Positions 1 through 6,613 of a stretch of 16,688 bases of DNA are shown piece by piece. The translations under genes and the position numbers were made by a program. The notes under the pieces are model-generated. The model made no database searches. It saw only the letters and a program-made list of their open reading frames with translations, and was not told where the DNA came from. Every line of letters begins with the position of its first letter. The stretch's first letter is position 1. Source of the stretch: Candidatus Subteraquimicrobium carltonvillense (GTDB taxonomy: Bacteria; Actinomycetota; Aquicultoria; Subteraquimicrobiales; Subteraquimicrobiaceae); contig DDKQ01000042.1 of assembly GCA_002339355.1 (NCBI GenBank), forward strand, positions 1 through 16,688, given 5' to 3'.

Positions 1-90
1 AAGCACCCCCGAGGCAACGGCGCGTTTAACCTGGTTAACGATCTGCAAGTATATGGGCACTTCTGAGTGTGGGTCGATATGAAATAGCAC
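1..90 (-). CDS. GntR-family (YtrA-type) transcriptional regulator, N-terminal fragment
   Basis: The reverse strand from base 90 leftwards reads as 30 uninterrupted codons from a GTG start and leaves the window at base 1. The visible residues include HIDPHSEVPIYLQIVNQVKR followed by AVASGVL. This is the characteristic start of the winged-helix DNA-binding domain of GntR regulators of the YtrA subfamily (F-x-I-D-x-x-S-x-x-P-I-Y-x-Q-I-x-x-Q-V-K-x-A-I). An in-frame TGA lies three codons upstream, so GTG at 90 is the only reasonable start; its ribosome site is weak. YtrA proteins usually repress ABC-transporter operons, which agrees with the divergent ABC permease and ATPase and with the palindrome 17 bp upstream of this start. 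The effector and C-terminus lie outside the window. Family is well supported; the target is inferred. Confidence 0.8.
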   Translation of the reverse strand, partial: MLFHIDPHSEVPIYLQIVNQVKRAVASGVL

Positions 91-106
91 ATCAAGTCAC
101 ATTTAC

Positions 107-130
107 ATTGTACTACTTTATTAGTACAAT
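107..130. promoter_or_regulatory. Palindromic operator, probable GntR/YtrA binding site
   Basis: ATTGTACTA (107-115), a 6-bp AT-rich spacer, then TAGTACAAT (122-130): a perfect 9-bp inverted repeat. It lies between the divergent GntR regulator and ABC permease genes and just upstream of a plus-strand TATAAT. Dyads of this size next to the regulator gene are typical of GntR-family operators. Binding is inferred from position and symmetry. Confidence 0.65.
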
Positions 131-135
131 CATTT

Positions 136-141
136 TATAAT
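136..141 (+). promoter_or_regulatory. Putative -10 box of the ABC transporter promoter
   Basis: A perfect TATAAT lies 6 bp downstream of the palindrome at 107-130. No good -35 hexamer stands at 16-18 bp; that position falls inside the palindrome, so a bound regulator would block or modulate RNA polymerase. The leader to the permease start would be about 200 nt. Confidence 0.45.
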
Positions 142-168
142 AAATTGGGGTAAAGTCAAGCGTCCAAT

Positions 169-243
169 GGGGTCAGACCTCGGCATATTGATTTATCAGG
201 CATGATAAATCTTAACTTAAAATTTTCCCTGTCTACCGACAGG
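169..243. repeat. Intergenic REP-like segment with two short hairpins
   Basis: The segment holds a GGGGTCAGACC motif, then a perfect 8-bp stem GATTTATC/GATAAATC with a 6-nt loop (190-211), then a 6-bp stem CCTGTC/GACAGG with loop TACC (228-243). Motifs like GGGGTCAGACC recur between genes in many bacteria near IS200-like REP-associated transposases, as I recall it. No transposase is present here. The hairpins would lie in the 5' leader of the ABC permease mRNA, where they could also affect its expression. Confidence 0.4.
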
Positions 244-345
244 TTAGACTTTTCACACCAGCTTCATTGAAGAATCCCTCAAGGAAGGATAAATTTGAAA
301 TAGTGATTTAATGTTATGAATTAAGAGTCGAATTTGGGAGGAAAA

Positions 346-1461
346 ATGTCATTCTTCACCCTCATCTTCAAAAATTTATTTCGCTGTAAAACAAGAACCC
401 TTTTAACAATTTTGGGAATTAGCATCGGCATCGCCACCATCGTCACTTTAGGGGTAGTTACAGAGGGGCTCAAGGCCTCCATAGAAAAAACTCTCAAGAC
501 GGGGAAGGCGGATTTTTCGATAGCCCAGAGCGGAGTGGCGGATCTCATATTGAGCACCATTCCCGAGGGGAGAGTTAGAGAGATTGAAGGAATGAAAGAA
601 GTGAAGAAAGCTGTGGGCGTATTAATATCGGTTTATCCCGTGGGAAGGAATCCTTATTTTCTTGTAAATGGGGTCAGAGCGGAGGATATCATAATTGGAG
701 GCGTAAAGATAATCGAAGGCAGTATTTTTTCTAAGGAAAACGAGAACGAGATCATCCTGGGAAAAGTAGCCTCAAGGAATCTTAAAAAGAAGGTGGGAGA
801 CGAACTGAGCTTAGGCGGAAGGAATTTTAAGATCATGGGTATTTTCGAGACGGGTAACGTCTTCGAAGATGGTGGGGCTCATCTATCCCTGAAAACCCTT
901 CAAAGGATGCAACAAAAGGAGGACAAGATCACCATGATGCTGGTGGAGCTGAAGAAGGGAGCAGATATTGAGAAGGTGACCGAACAAATCGAAAAGGATT
1001 ACCCCGAGTTGGCTACCGTTAAATCGGTGGAGGAGTACAGCAAAGTCGATAAAGGCATGGATATCGTGAGTTCAGCCAGCTGGATGATATCCCTTCTGGC
1101 GGTCATAATTGGAGGAATTGGCGTGATGAACACCATGATGATGTCGGTCTTCGAACGCACCAGAGAAATCGGGGTCTTGAGAGCACTTGGCTGGAAGCGT
1201 CGACGAATCTTAAGCATGATTTTAGGAGAGTCCTTTTTAATCAGCATTTTTGGTGCTTTATTTGGATCATTAGTGGGAGTAGCCGCGGTGAAATTGGTAC
1301 TACTTTCACCTGTGGTGAGGGGATTTATCGAACCAGTTTATTCCATCGATGTTTTCAAAGTAGCTTTGGTTGTGGCTTTACTATTGGGTCTTCTGGGTGG
1401 TTTTTACCCTGCTTACAAAGCGTCCAGATTGTCACCGGTGGAAGCGCTGAGATATGAGTAA
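346..1461 (+). CDS. ABC transporter permease, MacB/LolC (FtsX-like) family
   Basis: Membrane subunit of a MacB/LolCDE-type ABC system, which moves drugs, peptides or lipids by mechanotransmission rather than through a classical channel. The 371-residue protein has the standard four-helix layout: one N-terminal membrane segment after the K-T-R-T-L-L-T-I-L-G-I-S motif, a roughly 200-residue extracytoplasmic domain, then three C-terminal membrane segments of the FtsX domain. The latter contains GGIGVMNTMMMSVFERTREI and ends in FYPAYKASRLSPVEALRYE, both hallmarks of the family. ATG 346 is chosen because GGGAGG (336-341) stands just before it; an in-frame TTG at 334 lacks such a site. The partner ATPase follows after a 200-bp gap. 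Substrate unknown; control by the adjacent GntR regulator is inferred. Confidence 0.9.
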   Translation: MSFFTLIFKNLFRCKTRTLLTILGISIGIATIVTLGVVTEGLKASIEKTLKTGKADFSIAQSGVADLILSTIPEGRVREIEGMKEVKKAVGVLISVYPVGRNPYFLVNGVRAEDIIIGGVKIIEGSIFSKENENEIILGKVASRNLKKKVGDELSLGGRNFKIMGIFETGNVFEDGGAHLSLKTLQRMQQKEDKITMMLVELKKGADIEKVTEQIEKDYPELATVKSVEEYSKVDKGMDIVSSASWMISLLAVIIGGIGVMNTMMMSVFERTREIGVLRALGWKRRRILSMILGESFLISIFGALFGSLVGVAAVKLVLLSPVVRGFIEPVYSIDVFKVALVVALLLGLLGGFYPAYKASRLSPVEALRYE

Positions 1462-1464
1462 GAG

Positions 1465-1478
1465 GTCTAAGGTCCAAT
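1465..1478 (+). repeat. Short heptamer repeat after the permease gene
   Basis: GTCTAAG and GTCCAAT stand in tandem 3 bp after the permease stop. They match the looser GTNNAAN class of heptamers also seen at 1624-1644 and 8211-8224, all in the same orientation. Only two units, so weak alone. Confidence 0.4.
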
Positions 1479-1623
1479 GAGGCTGTTGACAAACTAATTT
1501 TGAATTGTAAATCTATGCCACAATTCATATTCAACCAAGCTATTTTCATACTTGCACAAGTACGAAAATAGAATTTTGACATATTTTGACATTAAAATAC
1601 AGGATTAATCAGCAATCCCCAAT
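1479..1623. other. Insertion-like spacer between permease and ATPase genes, with two inverted repeats
   Basis: This AT-rich block separates two genes that are normally adjacent or overlapping. It starts with GAGGCTGTTGACAAAC, which resembles insertion-sequence ends as I recall them, although no matching inverted end is visible at the right. It holds an 8-bp inverted repeat TGAATTGT/ACAATTCA (1501-1527), a long hairpin (1540-1571), and a direct repeat of ATTTTGACAT. Heptamer repeats flank both sides (1465-1478, 1624-1644). No ORF is credible in it. It may be a decayed miniature element; that is inference. Confidence 0.4.
1540..1571. repeat. 15-bp-arm hairpin between permease and ATPase genes
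   Basis: Left arm CTATTTTCATACTTG (1540-1554), 2-nt spacer CA, right arm CAAGTACGAAAATAG (1557-1571). Fourteen of 15 positions pair, with one A/C mismatch. No clean U-run follows, so an intrinsic terminator is unlikely. It may serve as an mRNA processing or stability hairpin inside the operon, or be the core of a small element. Confidence 0.7.
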
Positions 1624-1644
1624 GTCCAAAGTCCAAGGTTGAAG
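1624..1644 (+). repeat. Three tandem heptamers before the ATPase gene
   Basis: GTCCAAA, GTCCAAG and GTTGAAG are three phased 7-bp units ending 17 bp before the ATPase ATG. They have the same orientation and class as the units at 1465-1478 and 8211-8224. Confidence 0.55.
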
Positions 1645-1661
1645 GAAAAGATGGGTGTGAG

Positions 1662-2327
1662 ATGGCTAAAACAATTATTAAGATCAAAGACTTGGTGAAA
1701 ACTTTTGAAGGGGGAAGGGTCAGAGCACTGGATGGAGTGAATCTCGAAGTCCCGGAAGGTGAATTCATATCCATCATGGGTCCCTCCGGCTCGGGTAAAT
1801 CAACCCTTTTAAACATGATTGGAGCGCTCGATCGCCCAACGGAGGGGGAAGTAATCGTCGATGACGTGGATCTCTCAAAGGTCAAAAATCTCAATGAATT
1901 CAGGGCGAGAAAGGTTGGCTTTGTCTTTCAGCTTCACAACTTGATTCCAACGCTTACCGCCCTTGAAAATGTTGAGATTCCCATGTTTGAATTGGGATTA
2001 TCCAAAAGGAAGAGGGTAGAGCGGGCTAAAAGATTGCTTGAACTGGTGGGTTTGGGGGAACGTCTGGATTACATCCCTACCAAGCTTTCTGGGGGAGAGA
2101 GGCAGCGGGTGGCAATCGCCAGGGCTCTGGCTAATAATCCAAAAATAATTCTCGCTGATGAGCCCACGGGAAATCTCGATTCTGCCAGTAGTGATGAAAT
2201 TCTTTACTTACTCCTCGACCTCAACCAACGAGGACAGACGATTGTTCTAGTCACTCACGACGAAGAGATGGCTGAACATGCAAGTGTCGTTTATCGCTTG
2301 AAAGATGGAAAGATAATCGAAACCTAA
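1662..2327 (+). CDS. ABC transporter ATP-binding protein, MacB/LolD type
   Basis: Cytoplasmic ATPase that powers the permease encoded just upstream. All nucleotide-binding motifs are intact in 221 residues: Walker A GPSGSGKST (40-48), Q-loop Q90, signature LSGGERQ (142-148), Walker B IILADE (162-167) and the switch histidine H199. The sequence MGPSGSGKSTLLNMIGALDR and the ADEPTGNLDS stretch are typical of the LolD/MacB branch, and the length is normal. ATG 1662 has only a poor ribosome site (AAGGAA lies 14 bases away), so translation may be weaker than or coupled to its surroundings. A small Mth938-fold gene follows 27 bp later. Family certain; substrate unknown. Confidence 0.93.
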   Translation: MAKTIIKIKDLVKTFEGGRVRALDGVNLEVPEGEFISIMGPSGSGKSTLLNMIGALDRPTEGEVIVDDVDLSKVKNLNEFRARKVGFVFQLHNLIPTLTALENVEIPMFELGLSKRKRVERAKRLLELVGLGERLDYIPTKLSGGERQRVAIARALANNPKIILADEPTGNLDSASSDEILYLLLDLNQRGQTIVLVTHDEEMAEHASVVYRLKDGKIIET

Positions 2328-2354
2328 TACCACCTGTTGAGGAGGGATATATAA

Positions 2355-2693
2355 ATGATCGAGTCTTACGATTTTGGAAGAATAGTTATTGATGGCAAGG
2401 AATATACCCAAGATGTGATCATATATCCAGATCGGGTTAATCCCAATTGGTGGAGAAAGAGGGGACACGAATTAAATCTCCAGGATATCCAGGAGATTTT
2501 TGAAGCAAAGCCCGAAACCCTGGTGGTGGGGACGGGTTATTCGGGACTGATGCACGTTTTGCCGGAGACCAGAAAACAATTAGAGTCTCAAGGAATTGAG
2601 CTGATAATCGAGGACAGCAAAAAAGCTTGTCAAACTTACAACGACCTTTGCAAGTCCAAGAAAGTCATAGCTGCCCTTCACCTGACCTGCTAA
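2355..2693 (+). CDS. Mth938-like (DUF498) small protein
   Basis: A 112-residue soluble protein of the Mth938/DUF498 fold, the family that includes the human proteins AAMDC and NDUFAF3. The start F-G-R-I-V-I-D-G-K-E-Y, the tryptophan-rich NWWRKRGHELNLQDI, and PETLVVGTGYSGLM followed by a C-terminal T-x-x-A-x-x-x-Y-N-x-L segment are the family landmarks. Here the C-terminal part reads KKACQTYNDLCKSKKVIAAL and then HLTC. The start is backed by GGAGGG (2341-2346), 8 bases upstream. It lies 27 bp after the ABC ATPase and is probably co-transcribed, but a functional link is not established. The biochemical role of bacterial members is unknown to me. Family call is good; function unassigned. Confidence 0.82.
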   Translation: MIESYDFGRIVIDGKEYTQDVIIYPDRVNPNWWRKRGHELNLQDIQEIFEAKPETLVVGTGYSGLMHVLPETRKQLESQGIELIIEDSKKACQTYNDLCKSKKVIAALHLTC

Positions 2694-2761
2694 TAATTTT
2701 GGCTGAGGTTTGAGCTGGTGCAATTTTGCTTCCCTCTTGCTTCCATAGTCAAATTCTTTAG

Positions 2762-3589
2762 TCATGTCCCTATCTCGGATAGCCTATGGAAATGATATAC
2801 AAATGGATCGCAGTCGCAGGGGTCATGCTTGAATATTGAATAATTTATATTAGTTTGAAAGTTTTTCAAGTTTGTCAAGCCTGACCCTAGGGGGATGATG
2901 TACAAGGGCTCGTGATTTTGAGGAAGGGAGAGCACCTTCTGCACTTGATCATCGTGAAAAGCCCCGATAGGAACACCGCCTAGCCCCATGGCTACAGCCT
3001 GCAAGAGGATGTTTTGAGCGGCATGCCCCGCTTCTATGTGGACGTATCTCGGGGCTCGTTCGCCATACTTTGCGGCCGTTCTGCCGTAAACTGCGGTGAT
3101 GACTATATTTATCGGCGCTTCTGCTATGGAGAACTGACCGAGTGCCGCATTGGCGAGTTGGGAACGTCGATCCCTCTCCTTGATCTTCTTGAGGATGTGC
3201 TTTTCCACTCCATAGTGATAAACGCCGTCTTTCGAAACCACGTAAAGCTCTAGGGGTTGTAATGCACCCGCCGATGGGGCGGTTCTCGTGGCGCCGGTGA
3301 TGGCGTCGAGTGCCCTTCCTTGAGCGGCCCAGAGCAATTGGGAGATTTGTTCCAGGGTTAAGTCTTGTTCGGTGAAATTTCGTTTACACTCGCGAGATCC
3401 CAATGCCTTTTCCAGAGACATTTCCCCATTTCTCTTGGGTTCGGGTAGCTTAATCATGGCATCTTCTAGGGCAATTCTTTTGCTGATCCTTCGCTCTGCC
3501 GCCTTTTCCTCAGGCTTCGCCCTGCAACCGCAACAGAATAAGCAAATTAGTAAGATTGCAATCCACATCTGACACATTTGCCCTCTCAT
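2762..3589 (-). CDS. SagB-type nitroreductase-family protein with lipoprotein-like signal
   Basis: FMN-dependent nitroreductase-fold protein of the SagB-like branch, 275 residues. The N-terminus has a hydrophobic segment IAILLICLFC ending in C-G-C, a possible though non-canonical lipobox, so it is probably exported and membrane-anchored. FMN-binding landmarks follow: S-R-E-C-K-R-N-F (the usual R-R-S-x-R pattern), TRTAPSAGALQPLELYVV, and HIEAGHAAQNILLQAVAMGL then GGVPIGAF. The conserved region ends at LYIIPLG. An extra tail of about 30 residues holds a Cys/His-bearing C-D-C-D-P and H-F-H. The substrate is unknown; SagB relatives oxidise azolines in peptide natural products, but no precursor peptide or cyclodehydratase is nearby. 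M1, M5 and M8 are all possible starts. Transcribed alone, divergently from ligA. Confidence 0.85.
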   Translation of the reverse strand: MRGQMCQMWIAILLICLFCCGCRAKPEEKAAERRISKRIALEDAMIKLPEPKRNGEMSLEKALGSRECKRNFTEQDLTLEQISQLLWAAQGRALDAITGATRTAPSAGALQPLELYVVSKDGVYHYGVEKHILKKIKERDRRSQLANAALGQFSIAEAPINIVITAVYGRTAAKYGERAPRYVHIEAGHAAQNILLQAVAMGLGGVPIGAFHDDQVQKVLSLPQNHEPLYIIPLGSGLTNLKNFQTNINYSIFKHDPCDCDPFVYHFHRLSEIGT

Positions 3590-3695
3590 TTGATCTCTTT
3601 CACTACCTTCACCTCTCTTTTTAACAGTTGGGGAAATTTCGTGGAGTAGATCAGTGTGATTGGAATAAGTAAACTACATAATTTTTGTTAGGGTT

Positions 3696-3723
3696 ATCAT
3701 ACCATGGACTCATTTCGCGTAAA
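3696..3723 (-). promoter_or_regulatory. Putative promoter of the nitroreductase gene
   Basis: On the minus strand TTTACG (-35, plus bases 3718-3723) and TATGAT (-10, plus bases 3696-3701) are 16 bp apart and point at the gene starting at 3589. The -10 matches five of six consensus bases and the -35 four of six. Confidence 0.35.
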
Positions 3724-3774
3724 AAGAGTTTTGGAGCCTAGGGATTTTATTTAAATCTGCGGTTGAAATTGTAT

Positions 3775-3780
3775 TATAAT
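3775..3780 (+). promoter_or_regulatory. -10 box upstream of ligA
   Basis: A perfect TATAAT 39 bp before the ligA ATG. The -35 is poor: TTAAAT at 3751-3756 with an 18-bp spacer is the best candidate. Confidence 0.45.
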
Positions 3781-3818
3781 ACTTGAGGTCAGGGTTTTTG
3801 GTGAGGTTGGAAGTTCAA

Positions 3819-5825
3819 ATGAAGGATATCGCAGAGTTAAGGAAAAGGGCGGAAGAACTCCGAGATTTAATCAATTACCATAATTATCGCTACTATGTAC
3901 TGGATTCCCCCGAGATTTCCGATGCAGAGTATGATGAGCTAATGCGGGAGCTCATTGCCATAGAAGAGGCTCATCCGGAATTGGTTACCCCAGATTCGCC
4001 AAGCCAGCGGGTGGGGGCACCTCCTGCTGAAGGATTCCTACCTGTTCGTCATCGAACCAAGATGCTCAGTCTCGCCGATGCCTTCTCTTTCGACGAACTC
4101 ACCGCTTTCTTTAATCGAATTGCGAGAGAATTACTGGGTGAGAACATTGAATTCGTTTGCGAATTGAAGGTCGATGGAACGGCAATCGCCTTGACTTATG
4201 AAAAAGGTCTCTTAACCTGTGGTGCAACTCGGGGAGATGGCGAAGTGGGTGAAGACATCACCCCCAACATAAAGACCATCCGCTCCATCCCTCTGCGTTT
4301 GAGGTCAGATTCTCCGCCAGCCCTTCTTGAGGTCCGAGGCGAAGCATATCTTTCTAAAGAGCAATTTGAAGAGCTAAATAAAGAGCGGGGGGAGCAAGGA
4401 CTCCCCCTCTTTGCCAATCCTCGGAACGCCGCCGCTGGTTCCTTAAGGCAGTTGGATCCAGGCATCACCGCCAAACGTGCCCTCGATTCCACACTGTATT
4501 CGATCGGACACGCCACGGCTATATCCTTCGAAACTCACTGGGATGTACTGCAATTTCTAAAAGAGACTGGATTTAAGGTGAGCAAATACTCGCAAAAGGT
4601 TGAAGGCCCCGATGAGGTTTTTGATTTCTGTTCGGATTGGCAGAAGAAAAGGGATTCACTTCCTTACGAGATAGACGGGGTGGTAATCAAGGTTAATTCC
4701 CTCCATCAACAGGCAAGACTTGGAGCTACTTCCAAATCTCCACGGTGGGCAGTCGCCTATAAGTTCCCGGCGGAGCAGAGAACCACCAAGGTACTCGATA
4801 TAACCGTCAATGTTGGGCGAACGGGGGCCATCACCCCCGTGGCCATCCTGGAGCCGGTGAGAGTGGCCGGTTCAACGGTTAGTCGGGCTACTCTTCACAA
4901 TGAAGATGAAATGAGGCGAAGGGATGTCCGCATCGGCGATACTGTCATCGTTCAGAAGGCAGGGGATGTCATCCCTGAGGTCGTCGCACCAATTGTGAGC
5001 AAAAGGATGGGTGAAGAAAGGATATATCAGATGCCCACCCATTGCCCGGTATGTGGGGCGGAGGTAATACGCCCTCCAGGGGAAGCCGTTGCCAGATGCA
5101 CCGGAATCGCCTGCCCAGCGCAGCTCTTTGAACACATCCTCCACTGGGCGAGCAGGAGTGCCATGGATATCGACGGACTTGGTCCCGCGGTTGTCACGCA
5201 ACTCCTCGAAAAGAACTTAATCGAAGATGCGGCAGATCTTTATTATTTGACCAAAGAAGACTTGCTAGAGGTGGAGCACTTTGCCGATAAGGCGGCAGAG
5301 AATCTCCACGATGCGATTCAGAGGTCAAAATCGAGACTTCTTTCCAGACTTTTATTTGGATTGGGAGTCAGACATGTGGGGGCACACATGGCGGAGGTTC
5401 TAGCAAAATACTTCCCCTCAATCGAGGAGCTCAAGAGAGCAAGTTATGACCAACTGCTGGAGATAACCGAGATAGGACCAAAAATCGCCGAGAGCGTGAT
5501 TAGTTTCTTTAAGCAGGAGAGAAACCTAAAAGTTCTTGACAAGTTAAAGGAAGCTGGGCTAAAAATGGAAGAAGTTGTAAAGGTTGAGGCACCTCAGAAA
5601 CTCGATGGTTTAAGCTTCGTACTCACAGGAGTTCTCACCACATTCACTAGAGAGCAAGCTGAAGAAAAAATTAAGGAGCTGGGTGGTCGAGTTTCTTCAA
5701 GCGTAAGTAAAAATACCGACTATGTGGTTGTCGGGGAGAATCCCGGGAGTAAATTGGATAAAGCCAGGGAATTAGGTGTAAAGGTACTAACGGAAGAGGA
5801 GTTCGTGAGACTTTTAAGTGAATAA
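3819..5825 (+). CDS. ligA: NAD+-dependent DNA ligase LigA
   Basis: Seals nicks in duplex DNA with NAD+ as cofactor in replication and repair. The 668-residue protein is full length. The N-terminal Ia domain contains Y-H-N-Y-R-Y-Y-V-L-D and S-D-A-E-Y-D-E-L-M-R-E-L. The adenylation site is ELKVDGTAI with catalytic Lys117. The OB fold, a four-cysteine zinc finger (CPVCGAEV, then C-T-G-I-A-C-P), the helix-hairpin-helix domain and a C-terminal BRCT domain (from LDGLSFVLTGVLTTFTREQAE) follow. ATG 3819 is preferred because GGAAG lies 5 bases upstream and the domain starts there; an in-frame TTG at 3783 would add 12 atypical residues. The C-terminal EEEFVRLLSE reappears in diverged form at 7486-7518, just before the CPBP gene. 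Confidence 0.98.
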   Translation: MKDIAELRKRAEELRDLINYHNYRYYVLDSPEISDAEYDELMRELIAIEEAHPELVTPDSPSQRVGAPPAEGFLPVRHRTKMLSLADAFSFDELTAFFNRIARELLGENIEFVCELKVDGTAIALTYEKGLLTCGATRGDGEVGEDITPNIKTIRSIPLRLRSDSPPALLEVRGEAYLSKEQFEELNKERGEQGLPLFANPRNAAAGSLRQLDPGITAKRALDSTLYSIGHATAISFETHWDVLQFLKETGFKVSKYSQKVEGPDEVFDFCSDWQKKRDSLPYEIDGVVIKVNSLHQQARLGATSKSPRWAVAYKFPAEQRTTKVLDITVNVGRTGAITPVAILEPVRVAGSTVSRATLHNEDEMRRRDVRIGDTVIVQKAGDVIPEVVAPIVSKRMGEERIYQMPTHCPVCGAEVIRPPGEAVARCTGIACPAQLFEHILHWASRSAMDIDGLGPAVVTQLLEKNLIEDAADLYYLTKEDLLEVEHFADKAAENLHDAIQRSKSRLLSRLLFGLGVRHVGAHMAEVLAKYFPSIEELKRASYDQLLEITEIGPKIAESVISFFKQERNLKVLDKLKEAGLKMEEVVKVEAPQKLDGLSFVLTGVLTTFTREQAEEKIKELGGRVSSSVSKNTDYVVVGENPGSKLDKARELGVKVLTEEEFVRLLSE

Positions 5826-5906
5826 CCTTTCTTTCACTTAAGGAGAGCTTCTATCTCTGCTTCTAATTCCTTATCTTTCTGGTTTTGCTGGAGTTATGTA
5901 TTTGCT

Positions 5907-6608
5907 TTAATTTGTAGTAAGCTTAATTGATTCGGCGATTTTGATGGCCTCTTCTAAGGGCAGGTTTTCTGCCTCAACGAGTACTGTTACATATTTGAAA
6001 TCGCCGCTCCCTTCCCTCTCAAAGATCACCATTGTTGGGACGCGCTTTGTTTCACCACGGATGACCTGCTCATGTCCTTCTCTTCCCAATGCGATTTTTC
6101 CATTTATGGTGATCTTCTGCATTGAATGGCACTTTCCTTGCTGATCTGGTGCTCTGTATTGAAGGAGTTCCTTCTCCTCTCGCAATCTTGCTTCGACATC
6201 AAAGTAGGGTTCCTTGGTGGGAAATTCAGAAATTCTAATGTCGTTTGTGTAGTGAAGGATTATTTCACCCGCATATTTGTCTTCAAATCCAGGAGGTGGA
6301 GGATCCAGAGCAACTCCTTTGAGTTTAACTTCAGTGGGAAGATAAGATGGAAGAAGAATCTCATAAGGCACTTTCTTCCGAGCTTCCTCTAAGGTCATCA
6401 TCTTTTCCTCTAATTTATCTTTGGGCATAGGAGCAGGGAGTTTAGGCTGAACTTCTCTTATATTTTGACTTGTATTTGTTATAGCTACGTCACCCTCTTT
6501 TTCAGCCGACCTTTGTTGTATAAAGATCAAACAAACAACGATCAATGACCCAATAGTGACGAGAGTTAAGATCAATAACAATTTTTTATTTTTAACATAC
6601 AAACTCAT
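5907..6608 (-). CDS. Membrane-anchored DUF4367-like protein
   Basis: A 233-residue protein with a lysine-bearing N-terminus, one strong membrane helix (about residues 9-31), a roughly 50-residue charged linker, then a globular extracytoplasmic domain. The domain starts A-R-K-K-V-P-Y-E-I-L-L-P-S-Y-L-P, continues with EIILHYTNDIRISEF, and ends LPLEEAIKIAESI. This order (Pro-rich entry, I-x-x-S/E-F strand, closing E-E-A-I-K-I-A-E-S-I helix) is that of DUF4367 domains, often found in proteins linked to anti-sigma or envelope functions. Its start lies 5 bp after the stop of the upstream minus-strand secreted protein, so the two form one operon. No sigma factor is present. Function unknown; the domain call rests on pattern recall. 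Confidence 0.7.
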   Translation of the reverse strand: MSLYVKNKKLLLILTLVTIGSLIVVCLIFIQQRSAEKEGDVAITNTSQNIREVQPKLPAPMPKDKLEEKMMTLEEARKKVPYEILLPSYLPTEVKLKGVALDPPPPGFEDKYAGEIILHYTNDIRISEFPTKEPYFDVEARLREEKELLQYRAPDQQGKCHSMQKITINGKIALGREGHEQVIRGETKRVPTMVIFEREGSGDFKYVTVLVEAENLPLEEAIKIAESIKLTTN

Positions 6609-6613
6609 CTAAA

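Noticed and set aside
660..680. GGGGTCAGA motif inside the permease gene (and again near 9760 in gatA), as further REP copies.
   Set aside because: Both lie in well-conserved coding sequence without flanking hairpins; chance occurrence is sufficient.
1355..1582. Minus-strand frames at 1355-1582 and 2580-2765 that both contain K-P-Q-P-K-L-L, hinting at a duplicated gene.
   Set aside because: Both lie opposite real coding sequence or its 3' flank. The similarity is seven residues only and there is no ribosome site or domain.
5834..5893. Minus-strand tail frame of 19 residues (L-Q-Q-N-Q-K-D-K-E-L-E-A-E-I-E-A-L-L-K then stop) that looks like the end of a coiled coil.
   Set aside because: A stop codon lies directly upstream, there is no start, and the length is too short to claim a gene relic. 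It may still mark the left edge of the inserted block.
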